Shown here: piece by piece, positions 46,401 to 59,542 of the stretch | Numbering within the stretch: the stretch's first letter is position 1 | How the letters are laid out: the number at the start of each line of letters is the position of its first letter | Program-made: the position numbers and the translations under genes | Notes under the pieces: generated by a model | Told to the model about the DNA's origin: nothing | Databases searched by the model: none | What the model saw: the letters and a program-made list of their open reading frames with translations, nothing else | Origin: Megascapheus bottae | Lineage: Eukaryota; Chordata; Mammalia; Rodentia; Geomyidae | DNA length: 64,000 bases | Direction of reading: 5' to 3' | NCBI GenBank assembly: GCA_024803745.1 | Contig: JANJXV010000040.1 | Coordinates: 524,001 to 588,000 of the forward strand

Positions 46401-49012
46401 TGTTCAAGCCCCAGGACTAATTATAAAGAAAAACGGGGTGGGGAGATTTCCCCTGGGCTGGAACAAGCCTGAGTTGGTGCAGTGGCTGGCGGTGGGATAC
46501 TTACTCTCCTTAGCCTGTTCTTCTCTCATCTTGTTAATGACCAGGAACCGAGGGCTTTCGGGGCAGAAGGGAAGAGCGATGCTCTGTAGGATGGCTGGAA
46601 TGATGGTAAAGCCCAGCAGAACAGGCCACAGGTCATCTGACCCCAACAGCATGTCCAGGCCCAGAATCTAGAAGCCATAAACAAAGTCTCTGTACCCATT
46701 TACTTCACGTTCAGTAGCTCATGGCTACTATCTCCTGCTATCCAGGAGGCTGAGATGGGAAGATCTAGACTGTTTTGTCACTGTCCAATTTGTATTCCTG
46801 TCCGTCCCGTGGCTTTATGGGCTTGTGTCACAGCTCTAACTCTAGCATTTTCTTTTGGGGGTTAATAGGTGAGTCTCCTGGGTTGGTTTGAACTTGGATC
46901 CTCAGATCTCAGCCTCCAGAGCAGAATACACCAAGTGAGAATGAGTATCAGGATCTGAGTGGCAGCTCAGATACATTTTTCCCCCTTTCTTCCTTAGCTA
47001 TACTGGATCAACTACAGAACCCGTAACCATCCATGGAAGCCGCGTCGCGGCGCTGGTGGCTCACGCCTGTAATCCCAGCTCCTCCGTTGGCCCGGATCTG
47101 AGGAGCCAGGTTCAAAGCCAGCCCAGGGCAGGACGGGGTCCGCAGCGTGTCACCTAAATCACCCCAAAGCCGGAAGTGGAGGTAAGCGCCACGCCAGGCC
47201 ACCTGGATGCCCACGACGCTTACCTGGGCCACCAGGATGCCCACGACGATGCCCAGCTGGTTGAGCGTGCCGAAGGCCCCGCGCAGGGCGGTCGGGGAGA
47301 CCTCGCCGATGTACATGGGCACGAAGCCGGTGCAGAGCCCGCAGAACACGCCGATCACCAGGCGGCCCAGCACCAGCATCTCCACCGACTCGGCCAGGCG
47401 GCAGAAGCCCAGGAGGGCGCCGCCGGCGATGGCCAGCGCGTTCACCAGCAGCATGGAGTTCCGCCTGCGGGACGGACGGGAGGGAGGGAGGGAGGGACGT
47501 CACTCAGAGCCCGGGCGGGATGCGCCCCGCTCCCTCCACCTGACCCCGCCCACCGTCACCTGGCCCCGCCCACCCACCTGCCAAAGCGGTTCACGAACAA
47601 CCCGACCGAGAAGGAGCCGATCATGCCGCCCACCGAGAAGATGGCCACCGACAGGGACCAGAGCGCCGTCAGCAGCCCCTCGGTCGGGGGGTTCTTCAGC
47701 TTCTCCTCCAGCGTGTAGTTGAGGAAGTCCCGGATGATCTGCGGGTGGACGGACGGGTCACGCGCGGCCCGTGAGGACCCACGCGCCCGGGCCCGGCCCC
47801 TCCCTCTCCACCGACCCCCGGCGGACGGCGCGGGAACTGACTCGGTGCAGGCCGGGGTCCGGATGAGCCGCCGCGCTCCCCTCCCCGCGGCCGCCGACCC
47901 CGGGGACCACGCCAGGCAGGGGCGATCCCGGGAACCCTGCCACCCCCGGGACCCCCTTCCCGCCCCCCGCCCCGACTTGGCCTGGGGGCTGCACTCACCA
48001 TCTCGGGGGCATTAATGACACCCGTGTTGTAGCCGAACTGGAAGGAGCCGATGGTGGCGACGGAGATGGCGAAGATGAGAGACGGGGTCACCTGCAGGGG
48101 GAGACGGGGACCGTCACCATCCATCTCCTCCCCACCCTCCCCGCCCGGGCGCGTCTCAGAATCTCAGGGCAGGCCGAGAGGAGGGCGGGCGGGGAGCGCG
48201 GGGACAGCGCCCAGGCCGAGTTCAAGTCCCACCGGGGGCGCCCGCCACGACGCGGCGCGAGCGGGGGCCGAGGCCGGCGGAAAGTCCCCGGGACTCCTCC
48301 CACGAGCACGAGCCGGGGCGCGCGCGCACTCCCACACACGTGCGCACACGCGTCCACGCTCAGCATCCCAGGTCCAGGCACACATCCCACACGCAGCAGC
48401 ATCTCCAGCACGCTGCCTCCGCCCCCACCCCTCCCGCTCCCCGCTCGCTCCCCCCGCCCTCCAGCTCGATCCCTCCCACGCCGCGGCGGGCACCATCCTG
48501 GCGTGAAGACCCGGGCAGCAGCTCCCGCTCCGGGCCCCACCCGGAGGCCGGGGATCCACCCCCGGGCGGCCGCCGGGCCCTGTCCCCCGCGAGGCTGGCG
48601 TGTCGCCTTCTCCGGGGCTCCCGCTGCCCGGGAGGGGCTCAATCCGAGTACGCCCGGGGCGGCGAAAGCCACCACCCCGTGCCCGCGCTGCCCTGAGGCG
48701 GGGATCCCGTCTTCGTCCCCGGCCTCCATCGCGGAGCCTCCGTCCCCTCCAGGCCTCCGTCCCCTGCGCGGACGAAGGTGACCGGCGGGCGCGGGTGACC
48801 CGGGAAGCGTAGGGCACGAGACCAGGCGCGCGGCCGGCGGGCCGGGAGGGATGTGGATGCCCGGGCACGGGGGTCACGGCACGCGGCGGGCACCGGAGCC
48901 TGCGGCCCGGGGGAGCCCGGGAGACGAGCCCCGCGGCGACAACCCTTAGGAATAACCACGACGGGGGGGACCGCGTCGGCGTCGCCCGTCTACTCACTTT
49001 GTGCGACCCCAT
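43455..49012 (-). CDS. SLC2A3: Solute carrier family 2 member 3, facilitated glucose transporter GLUT3
   Basis: Ten coding exons in minus-strand order: 48998-49012, 47999-48091, 47578-47738, 47224-47464, 46505-46667, 45611-45798, 44944-45048, 44311-44412, 43893-44096, 43455-43652; total 1470 nt, 489 residues (human 496). All splice sites are GT-AG and phases fit. Visible family features: [14 protein letters not shown] start, N-Y-T glycosylation site at residue 43, G-R-R loop near residue 90, PESPR near 208, Q-Q-L-S-G-I-N-A in helix 7 (class I QLS glucose-selectivity motif), GPGPIPW (380-386), PETRGR (451-456) and a C-terminus ending T-T-N-V. It is a high-affinity plasma-membrane glucose uniporter of neurons, trophoblast and early embryo. 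Nothing suggests it is broken. SINEs lie in introns 4, 5 and 8. Confidence 0.98.
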
Positions 49013-49330
49013 GGTCGGCGGCGAGCGAGCGGAGAGCCTGACGATGAGGACGAGGAGGAGGAAGAAGGCGGTCTACCAGATCGGGGAGCCGCTGGGGAAG
49101 GCGATGGAGACACAGCGAACGCACCGCGAGAGCGAGCGGGAAGCGTCTGCGGCGCACGACCCCGGCACCCGCTATTTAAAGCCTCCCCCGGGGGGGCGGA
49201 GCCTGCGCGCCCACCGCCACGGCCCCGCCCACGGCCCCGCCCAATGAAGCGGCGGCCTCCGTGGTTGGTCACGCCTACGCCACGCCCCCGGGCCCGGCCA
49301 CGCCCCCATCGCTGGGGCCGGGCTCTCCAC
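48995..49330 (-). promoter_or_regulatory. SLC2A3: SLC2A3 promoter and 5' UTR in a CpG island
   Basis: Upstream of the ATG (minus strand) lie about 150 bases of 5' UTR, a TATA-like tttaaata (plus-strand tatttaaa at 49172-49179), GC boxes (ccgcccacggccccgccc at about 49217-49240) and a CCAAT box at 49239-49243. The CpG-rich zone continues across exons 1-4 to about 47200. Confidence 0.65.
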
Positions 49331-49499
49331 TCCAGGCCTTTCCTCCCCCCTCCTCCCTCCCCGCACCCTCCGCATCCTCCACAGCATCCGCCTGTCTGTC
49401 TTCCGTTTCTCAGACCCTAGCAGCCTGCAAACCAGCCGGGGAGGGCAGATTCGCCGTCCTAGGTCCCTCTCCTCTGGAGGACGGTTCGAAGCCAGCCCC

Positions 49500-51240
49500 G
49501 GGGCTCGAGGACGGGGGGGGTGCCAGGCCCAGGCCTGGCTCCAAAATAAGAATGCAATATAATAATAATAATAATAATATTAATAATAATAATAATCGTG
49601 GGGATGAGGTGAAGTGACACGCCACCCCTGCCAGGGGGGTAATTAATATACCACTAGTCATGCATGCAGGGCGGTTGTCTTTCTGAAGTGTGTGGGTGGG
49701 GGGGATGATTTGAGAACAATTCAGCAGAAAATCCAGGAGAGATAAAGAGCAGTCCAGATAAGGAAGGAAGCTGTGGCTCTGATTAAATTGCTGTGCGGGG
49801 CTGCCCTGGAGAGGGAAACGCCCCCGGGGCCATTACACAGCAACACCTCCAGTCCCAAGGACTCACGGGGACAAAGCCCTTGGGCAATATTACTTAAATC
49901 CGAATTAAGGAGGCGAAGACGTGGTTCACGCCTTGTCATCCCAGCGACTCAGGAGGCTGAGATCTGAGGATCCAGGTTCAAAGTCGGCCTGGGCCCCAGA
50001 AGGACCTGAGACTCTTTATCTTCAATGAACCTCTAGGCAACAGGCGGTGGGGCTTGGATCCAGGGTAGGGTGCTGGCCTGGAGCTAAAGAGTTTAGGGAC
50101 CAGGCCCAGGCCCAGTTCAGGCCCCATGACCCACCAAAAAATAAATAAATAAACATAAAAATAAATAAATAAATAAATAGAGTCTCAGGATTTCAATTGG
50201 GGATAAATCTAGAATTCAAATGCAAATAACAGGGACCTAAACACAAAACAAACAAGTATCAGCTGAATTGCTGTAGCTCTACCTTATAATTCCAGCTGCT
50301 CAGATCCAAGCATCTTGGTTTCAAGCCAGGCCAGGGGAAGGAAAGTCCCGGAGACTCTCATCTCCAATAAATCCAGCAAAAAAAACAAAAAAACAAAAAT
50401 GCTGGCAGTGGAGGTGTGTGGTTCAAGTGGAAAAACACCAAGCCTGGAGTGGGAAAAGATAAGGGACAACGCCCAGGCCCTGAGTTCAAGGCCTAGGAGT
50501 GTCACAAGAGAGGACTAAAAGAAAACTAAGCTGATAATCCCAGCTCTGCGGAGACTGGAGAATTCTGATTTCTCGACTAGAATGCGTTACATAGTAAAAC
50601 ATTGTTTCAAAATGGAATTTTGAAAGAAGTAAAGGGGGAGGGCCCAGGAGTTTGGCCTAGTGGTAGAGTGCTTGTCTTTATCACTAGGCCAAACTCCCAG
50701 CCCCTTCCAGTTTTTCCCTATGTTTGTGGTACTGAGGAATCCAACCTGGGTCTTCATGCATGCTAGAGTGCTTGCCGGTCACGCAGGAAGACCCAAGTTC
50801 GAGTACCTTGGTACCACATATATAGAAAATGTCGGAAATGGTGCTGTGGCTCAAGTGGTAGCACTGGCTCAGGCCCTGAGTTCAAGCTCCGGGACTGGCA
50901 AAAAAAGAAAAGAAAAGAAAAAGGCTGGAAGTGGCTCTGTGGTTCAAGTGATAGAGCTCTAGCCTTGAGAAAACCCAAGGACAGTGCTCGGGTCCTGAGT
51001 TCAAGACCCAGGACTGGCCGAAAAAAAAAAAAAAGAAAAAGAAAAAAGGGGGGAGTGGCTAGAAATGTGGCCTAGATGTAGAGTGCCTGCCTGGCATGCA
51101 TGAAGCCCTGGGTTCGATTCCTCAGCAACACATACACAGAAAAATGTAGACATGGTGCTGTGGCTCAACTGGTAGAGCTCTAGCCTTGAGCAAAAGAATC
51201 AGGGGAAGTGAACAGGCCCTGAGTCAAAAGAGGGCACGTT
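49500..51240. repeat. Intergenic upstream of SLC2A3: (AAT)n and SINEs
   Basis: (AAT)n at 49560-49595; a 7SL-headed dimer at 49917-50135 with an (aaat)n tail; further SINE copies at 50280-50510, 50650-50820 (rearranged), 50820-51020 and 51055-51230. The last ones are nested or head-to-tail. Confidence 0.75.
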
Positions 51241-52620
51241 GAGGCTGGGGTTGTTTTGTTCGAGAGGGTAGATTTACCATGTAGAACTCTTACCCAGCCT
51301 GGGCCTCCGAGGACCGGGATTACACCAGGCCTCTGCAGAATGTTGTATTTTCAACTCTTCACCACCGGAATTCCTTTGCATTTGCAGAATGTCCAAGAGA
51401 GACTTAGACAAGCACTTTGGGGCCTGGGCTCTCAGTAACAGAGTCCAAGTGAGATAAACTTCCCTCCCTCCTTCCCCCCTCCCTCCTGCTGGGTTACCAG
51501 TTAATAGCTGCTCAATTAACTGCTGGGTCACAGCTAGGTGTTGGGTCATCCAGGGAAACTGGGGGAGGGGAGGGGAGCCGGTTCTAAAGTTTCCAGGGCA
51601 GGCCCTGGGAGTGGGGGGTGGGGAGCAAACCCCAGAGTGTGGGCCGGGACCCTTACAGAGGGTTTGGGGGGAGGGAGGAGAAATTGATGGAGGGCTGGTT
51701 TAGGAAAATAAAAAGACAATGGGGGCCCTGACACTCTAGGTTCCTAAGCCAGCTGTGGAATGTAAATAGCCCCTCTGCTGTGTGAGTGTGAAAAAAACGC
51801 CCAGAAACAACTAGCCAGTGTAGGGGGTGCGGGGTGAATCCACCCCCCCCCACCTCCCTACATTCCAATACACACTGAGAAGCCAGGGTTTCAAGTAAGG
51901 AGTCAGCGTTAATTGTAGACTTTGCATGGGGCCAGGGGCGAGATTAGGGCTTGAACTCAGGGCCTAAGAGCAGCCTTTCGTTGGGTTTTCTTGGTGGTCC
52001 TTGGAGCTAAGAGTCTACTAGAATTATTTATTTATTTATTTATTTATTGCCATGGGCTGGCTTTGAACCCTTATCCTCTTATCTCTCAGCCTGAGTGGCT
52101 GGGATTACAGACGTGCACCGCCAGCCTTCACCTACTGCTTTGCATGTGAAAGACTTCCCTTGAGAAATAAGGGTGAAGACAGTGGCTTTTTTTGTTTTGA
52201 TTGCTCTTGTTTTCTTGCATTCGGGAGACCCAGAGTTAACTTTGCAGACTTTATATGGGGGAGGGGGGGTGTTAAGAACAGAAAAGAAGCAACTAAAGAA
52301 ATGCTGCTTTTCCAGGTGGAACCAGATTGAAACTATTAATTATCTCCACCAATACTCAACAGCCCTAAATCTTCCAGCTTTATCTAAGACACAGGAGCCA
52401 CTGCCTTAAGCAGTTTTTCAAAATTCTAACACATTCCAAGACAAGAAACCTTGATGCATTCCACAGCAAGCTAGACGAATGCCCCTAAATTAACATGTTG
52501 ATCTTATCTCATCCGTCTAAGTCTTTTGTGATTATTGACTGAAGTCCAGCTAGTGAGATAGAGTGCGGTTGTGTAGTGTATACAATGTTAAAATCACTCA
52601 TCACCCTATCAAAACCCAAA
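51240..52620. other. Mostly unique sequence, no gene seen
   Basis: Only one minus-oriented SINE fragment (51950-52120, with an (ATTT)n tract) interrupts about 1.3 kb of unique DNA. Short open frames (60-78 codons) have no recognisable family. It could hold SLC2A3 enhancers, but nothing in the sequence proves that. Confidence 0.4.
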
Positions 52621-55480
52621 TTACAGCCCAGGTGCCTAGGCTCACGCCTGGAATCCCAACCACTCAGGAGACTGAGATCTGAGGATCATGGTTCAAAGCC
52701 CACCGGGTAGCAAAGTCCATGAGACTCTTATTGCAAATGAATCACCGAAAAGCTAGACGTGGAGCTGTGGCTCAAGTGGTAGAATGCCAACAGTGCCCAG
52801 GCCCTGAGTTCAAGTAACAGGATGGGTATTAAGAAAAAAAAAAAGTCAACTTTACAACATTATTTTATTTAATGATTTATTTTTTTGCCAGTCTGGGGGC
52901 TTGAACTCAGGGCCTAGGCACTGTCCTTGGGTTTTCTCAAGGCTAGAGCTATACCACTTGAACCACAGCACCGCTTCTGGCTTTCTCTGTGTCTGTGGTA
53001 CTAAAGAATCAAATGCAGGGCTTCAATGTATGTGAAGTAATGCACCTTCCATCTGGCGAATGTAATGTAACCCTTCTATTAAGTACAATAAAAAATATAT
53101 GGGAAAAAAAAAGATTGAATTGTTGAGCTAGGTGCCTGGCTCATGCCTATAATCCTAGGTAGTCGGGAGGCTGAGACCTGAGGATCAACGTTCAGAGCCA
53201 GCCCGAGCACAAAAGGACCTGAGACGCTTTATCTCCAATTAATCTCTAGAGAAAAATGAGAAGTGGAACTTTGCTCAAGGATAGGGCCTTAAGCTGAAGA
53301 GCTCAGGGACAACGCCCAGGCCAAGTTCAAGCCCCATGACCAACAAGAAAACAAAAGAAAGAACGAAAGAAAGAAAGAGATTGACTTTTGCTTGTAACTT
53401 ATTTTCCTATTTTATTTTTTTGAACTCGGGGCCTGGGTGCTGTGCCAGAGCTCTTTAGCTCAAGGCTGGTGCTCTATCACTTTGAGCCACAGCTCCACAT
53501 CTGGTTTTCTGGTGGTTCATTGGAGATCAGAGTCTCATGGACTTTCCTGCCCAGGCTGGCTTTGAACCGTGATCCTCAGATCTCAGCCTCCTGAGTGGCT
53601 GGGATGACACTGATGAGCCACCTGTCCCTTCTGGCCTGAGTGCATTTGAATATTTGATTGCAATTGACTTCCTTTCCCCATCCTGGGGCTTCCTGCTTAT
53701 TCACGCCTGCTCATGGCCTGCCGCTACACAGCAGAGATAAGCGTGGTCATACAAGTTCAGAGGAAGTTGCAAGACATTGCGGGGAAGGGAAGTGAGCGCC
53801 CTGGCACAACCCAAAACTCAGAACCCAGCCCCCAGGTAGCCATGTGGCCCCAGCACCCCCACAAACAGGCTTTGGGGGTTCTAACAATAGACACAATTCT
53901 CTATGCCTCGTATATGAACAGACAGGTCGATCTACTTACATCTCAATACCAATACAGGACACGTATTAATATAATACACGGCAGTGGATTAATATCAACA
54001 CAGGACAAGGTCTTAATGTGTGAGCTGGTATCATATTGATAGACTGTAATGTGTCAATCTATTATAATAACATTAATAGGTGTTCACTGATCCATTAGAC
54101 GCTAATTGGCTTGTACTTTTTTTTCCCCCCGGTCTTAGGACTTGAACTCAGGGTCCAGGCGCTGTCCCTGAGCTTTTTGGTGCTTTACCACTTGAGCCAT
54201 AGCACCATTTTTGGCTTTTTCTGAGTAGTTTATTAGAGATATGAGTCTCATGAACTTTCCTGCCCAGGCTGGCTTTGAACTGTGGTCGTCAGATCTCAGC
54301 TTCTTGCATAGCTGGGACTACGCTACAGGCGTGCACACCAATGCTTGGCTTTGTGCATCTTTGGATTGTGTTTCTTTTTTTTACCCAAGACAATAGTTTA
54401 TTATAATAATCATTTGGCGACTGGACTCCAAAATGCATGCCAGTCACCACGGCGGCCTGCTTGGAAAGGAGAAGGGAGAATTGGCGAGATCAACACAGCC
54501 CGGCTTAAACAGGGCATGCAAAGGCCAGCCAAGAATCCATTATCGTTTATCCCAAGGGTAATGGTGGAGCCAGAACACTATCTGCTCGAGTAAAGAACAG
54601 AGAGGTAAATAAGCCAAGTGCTGGTGGCTCCTGTCTGTCATCCCAGACACTCAGGGGGCTGAGATCTGAGGATCATGGTTCAAAACCAGCTTGGGCAGGA
54701 AAGTCTGTGAGACTCTTATCTTCAAGGAATCACCAGAAAACCACAAGTGGCGCTGTGCCTCAAGTGGTAGAGCACCAGTCTTAAACACAAAGTCCAGGAA
54801 CCCTGCCCAAGTGATGAGTTCAAACCCCCAGACTGGCGATAGATGGATAGATAGACAGATTGATCTCGACTTTCCTTTCTGGTGAACTTGGGTTGGCAGA
54901 ATAGGAACCAGGAAAAATTCTGATGAAGTGAAATGTTTTTTTTTTTTTTTAATGGGACAGGGGCCTTGAACTCGGCCTGCTTGCTGTCCCTGAGCTCTTC
55001 AGCTCAAGGCTACCCCCCTACCTCTGAGGCCTGTGCCATGTCCCTGAGCTCTTCAGCTCAAGGCTACCGCCCTACCCCTGAGCCAGGTCCCACTTCCCAT
55101 TTTCTAGAGATTCATTGGAGATGGAGTCTCGGGTCCTTTTGTGCCTGGGTTGGCTTTGAATCTTGATCCTTGGATCTCAGCCACCTGAGGAGCCGGATGA
55201 CGGGCGTGAGCCACTGGGCCCGGCTTGAAATGAGATTTTAGACATAGTTCCAGTGTCTCCTCTTTCTGTATTTTGGGGTGCGGGGGGGGGGGAAGGTCAG
55301 AATTCAAACTTGAAGTCAGACCCTTGGGCTTGCCGGGTAGGCCCCGTGCCCTTGAACCAGGCCCCTAGGTGGGCACTGGGGGTTCTGTTTTCTTGGGGGG
55401 GGGCCTCCTGTTATTTTCCACCACCCAGCTGGGACAACGAGGAGGCGCAGCCAGGCACGGGCTCCTGGGGGCCTGAGAAA
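52620..55480. repeat. SINE-rich intergenic DNA
   Basis: 7SL-headed dimers, plus, at 52625-52850, 53127-53350 and 54614-54845; minus copies at 52880-53010, 53420-53640, 54125-54345 and 54950-55228 (with an internal partial duplication of about 60 bases at 54985-55090). The segments 53640-54110 and 54360-54600 are unique and show no exon. Confidence 0.75.
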
Positions 55481-56164
55481 ACGGGAAGGTGCGGGTGAGG
55501 TCACTGGCCCCGCCCCGGGCGCAGGGTGGTGTAAGAGGTCTTAGGCCACGGCGGCTCTTCCTGAGTGGACGGGGGTGGGGTGGGGTGGGGTGGGGTTTGT
55601 GTCTTCTCCGGGCCGTGCCCGGGTCTTGAACTCGGGGCCTGGGCGCCGCTGTCCCCGGGGCTCCATCTCCAGCCGGATCGCCGGCCGTCAGCGTCTCCCG
55701 GGCTTGGAACCCGGGATCCTTGGCAGCTCCAGGGCCCGGCTCCCAGCCTCCGCCGGCACCATCGGAGGCGGCGGGCCCGGCAACCAGAGAACCGCCCGCC
55801 CCGGGGGTCCCGGCCGTCCGCCCCACGCCGCTGCGGACGTGCGCGGCGGCAGCGGCCGCATCCCCGCCGGCTCCGCGCATGCGCGCCGGCCCGCCCCGCC
55901 CCTCCCCTCCTCCGCCCCTCCCCTCCTCCGCCCCCTCCCCCCCCCCGTCAGCATCCCGCCGCGGCGCCGGGCGCGCGTGACTCCGCTGCCGTCATCGCCC
56001 ACCCCACCCCACACCCCCATCCCCGCCCCCGGCCCCGGGCCGACTTCGTCCTCCCCGCCCGAATCCCCCACGCACCGCACGCGCGCCACGGGTGGGATGC
56101 TCCCTGCGCCTGCGCGGCCGCGCTCCATCCCCCCACCCCCACCCGGGGCCCGTTATTATCTATT

Positions 56165-56224
<60 letters not shown>

Positions 56225-56900
56225 TGCGGGGTTTGTTACTGTTCCAGGCCGGCGCTTTTCCACCTGAGCCGTCGCGCCAGGCCCGGTTCTGCAGAGGTTG
56301 GAGACCCAAGACTGGGCAGGGTCGGCGCGGGGGGCGGGGCCTGGCGCGGGGGCGGGGCCGTGGTCCCGGGGGCGGGGCCAGGCCCGGGAGCCTCCGGATG
56401 GAACGCCGGCGGGGCGGGGCCGGGTGCCGGAGGGGCGTGGCCGGGTGCCGGGGGCGGGACCAGGCCCGAGGGGCCCCGGCAGGGCGTGGCCGGGATGCGG
56501 GAGGGGGCGTGGCCGGGTGCCGGAGGGGCGGGGCCGGGCAGAGGCAGGGGCGGCGTGCCTCCGCGCACGTCCTCGCCGGATCCGGCTGACCAGACTCCGG
56601 GGTGCGGCCTTCCGGACGCCCCCGGGAGAGGCCGGGGCGCCGCGAGGTTCCCTGCGGGCGGGGATTTCCTTCTGGGCCCGGCCCGGTCCCAGCCCCCGCC
56701 GCGCCCCCTCCCCGCCCTCCTCTCCCCGCCCCCGCGCCCCCTTCTCGTCTCTTTCAGGTGCCCGGGATCGAACCCGCGGCCCGGCGCCCAGGTTATGGAC
56801 TCTGAGCGGTAATGGAAGCGCCGGCCCCAGCCCGGGGGAGGCGGAAGCCGGTGGCCCCGGGCCTGGGCTGAGAGCTGAGAGCTGAGGATGGACAAGTCCG
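55480..56900. promoter_or_regulatory. CpG island with NRF1-type and GC-box sites
   Basis: About 1.4 kb of CpG-dense DNA holding a palindromic GCGCATGCGC (55875-55884, NRF1 type), a related tgcgcctgcgcgg at 56104, many ccgcccc boxes, and tandem ggggcgtggccgggtgcc units (56320-56540). Long open frames occur on both strands but their translation is low-complexity Pro/Gly/Arg/Ala. By mammalian gene order it could be the promoter of the next gene (FOXJ2), but no exon of that gene is visible. Confidence 0.5.
56157..56224. repeat. (ATC)n microsatellite
   Basis: About 20 uninterrupted atc units lie inside the CpG island. Confidence 0.95.
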
Positions 56901-57195
56901 GGAGACTCTCCTCTACCAGGAACCGGCAGAAAGCTAGAGTGGAGGTGTGGTTCAGGTGGGAGAGGACCAGCCTGGAGCTTCCTGGGCTCAACCCCGGTAC
57001 CCCCCGACCCCCCCTCACACAGACCACCCACAATCTAGAGCCCCTGTAATAGGAAGCCACCCCAGGGCCTTTCCCCTTCCCCCACCAGTGACGCAAGATT
57101 TCTGGTTCCTTTTACTGTCATGGTTGCTCAAGCCCACAGACCAATTCTGTCCCATCACCAAGTCAGAATGAGGGATTCCCTCTACCTCTTCCCAT

Positions 57196-57248
<53 letters not shown>

Positions 57249-59440
57249 AGACAGACACAGAGAATGCATGTGCAGGTACTGGGGTTTGAACTCGGGGCTT
57301 CACACTCTCTGGTCCCTGTTTGCTCGCACCTGACGTCTACCACTTGAGCCACACCTCCACTTCGGACTTTTCACTGGTTACAGGAAGTCAAGAGCCTCGT
57401 GGACTTTCCTGCCTGGGTTGGCTTTGAACCGTGATCCTCAGAGCTCAGCCTCTTGAGTAGCTGGGATGACAGGCGAGAGCCGCTCACCCCCGAGTTCTTC
57501 AACAATTCGTGGCGGCTAGAATGATTGGAACATTTCAGAGATTTGGTTTTCCTCGGTGGCTTCACGCCTGTCACCCCAGCTACTCAGGAGGTTGAGATCT
57601 GAGAATCGTGGGTTCACAGCCAGCCTGGGCAGGAAAATCCCTGAGACTCTGATATCCAAGGGGCCACCAGAAAACTAGAAGTGGAGCTGTGGCCTAAGTG
57701 GTAGAGCGCCAGCCTGGAGTGAAAGAGCTCAAGGACAGCACTCAAGCCCTGAGTTCAAGCCCCAGGAACTCATCACCTGACTTATGTGGCTGTCACATGT
57801 GTCCAGCCCCTTTCTCATCACAATTAAAAAATAATAACAAGGGGCTGGGAGTTTGGCCTAATGTTAGAGTGCTTGCCTAGCATGCACGAAGACCTGGGTT
57901 CGATTCCTCAGTACCATATACATAGGGAAAAAAAAGCCGGAAGTGGTGCTGTGGCTCAAGTGGCAGAGTGCTAGCCTTGAGGAAAAAGCCCAATGACAGT
58001 GCTGAGTTCAAGGCCCAAGAAGAAGAATAAGAAGAAGAGGAGGAGGAGGAGGAGGAAGGAGACAGCATTTGTTGAATGAGCTTGACCAGCACCCCCAGGA
58101 CCCGGGCCCCCCATTTGTGGTCCCCTGGGCCTTTGGCAGGATTCCATCCCAGGGTCATCCCCCAAGCCCCATGCAGCCAGCTCCACCTGCGCATGCTTGC
58201 GTGCATTCCAGCACATCCCTTCTGCTCATTTTCACCCCCCAGCCGTTGCCATGGAGACAGGCCCCGCCCCCGAGAGCAGCTGGTGGAGATGTTGGGTGAC
58301 AGGCCTGGAATGGAAAACACAGCAGAAAGGGGAAAAATAAAGGACAAAGGCCACATGGAAGGGGCTGTTACCGGTGAGGAGGGGGCTGGGGAAATGATCA
58401 CATGCCACAATTCACTGATTTACGGAGGTGGAAGGAGGGCCAGACCAGAGAACCCCGGATACTGGGGTACTGCAGGAAGATAAGAGGGGACCTGCCCCTG
58501 CATGGGGGGAGGGCACGCCTGCCTTCCCAGCTGCTCAGGAGGCTGAGGACTGAGGATCTGGGTTCAAGGCCGGCCGGGGCAGGCAAGTCCGAGAGACTCT
58601 TCTCTCCCTTGCATCAGCAAAATCCAGAGGTGGAGCTGTGACTCAAGCGATAGAGCGCCCGCCTGGAGCAAAAGAAGCTCAGGGACAGTGCCCAGCTCCT
58701 GTCCTGAGTGCAAGACCCAGCCCTGGTGCAAACGAACAGAAAAAGAATAGTTTCTAGATCATCTGTCCGTATCTACTATTCCTCTCTCGATTCCCTGCCT
58801 CGTTTTAAGCCAATGCTTCAAGCCTCTCATGTCCCTCCATTTTCTTTTCCATGTCTCCCTTTGTTTTCCCCTGGGGCTGACTTTGTACTTGATACTCTCA
58901 ATCTTTGGACAAGATGAAGTCCAACCGCCAGGAGAAACAAGTGATTTCTAGGGCCAGGAAGGTTTGAGAAGGAGCAAGGTATTTATTTTTTTTCAATCAT
59001 GGGGCTTGAACTCAGGGCCTGAGCTTTTACAATCAGAACTGGTGCTCTACCACTTGAACCCCAGCTCCACCTCCAGCTTTTTTTTTTGAGGGTTCATCGG
59101 AGTTTCATAGATTTTTTTTTTTCTAGCCCAGGTTGGCTTAGAACCGTGATCCTCAGATGACAGCCTGCTGAGTAGCTGGGATGACAGGTGACTCTACCTG
59201 GCCACTGGTGGCTCATTCCAGTAACCCCAGCTACTCAGGAGGCTGAGATCTAATGACTGTGGTTTGAAATCAGGCTGGGCAAGAAAGCTAGAGGGAAACT
59301 CTTTACCTCCAGTTAACTACCAAAAGACCGGAAGTGGAGCTGTGGCTCAAGTGGTAGAGTGCCAGCCTTGAGCAAAAGAAGCTCTGAGTTCAAGCCCCAG
59401 AACTGAGTAAAAGAAAAAGAAAGAAAAAAGAGAAAAGGGC
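56900..59440. repeat. SINE-rich intergenic DNA
   Basis: SINE dimers at 57552-57770, 57843-58020, 58511-58730 and 59205-59415 (plus) and 58995-59200 (minus), with a (GAA/GAG)n tract at 58018-58058. Unique stretches 58060-58450 and 58740-58980 show no convincing exon. Confidence 0.75.
57198..57246. repeat. (TG)n microsatellite
   Basis: About 24 perfect TG units adjoin a minus-oriented SINE (57270-57480). Confidence 0.95.
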
Positions 59441-59493
59441 TTTTCATTAAGATCCCTAGGAATACCTTGTCTATACAAATTGTTTCCCCATGA

Positions 59494-59542
<49 letters not shown>

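Noticed and set aside
47176..47722. Open frames on the plus strand opposite SLC2A3 exons
   Set aside because: They are antisense shadows of SLC2A3 exons 3 and 4 in GC-rich sequence.
55565..56812. A 415-codon open frame in the CpG island
   Set aside because: It runs through the (ATC)n microsatellite and GC-box repeats, and competing long frames lie on the other strand; base composition explains it.
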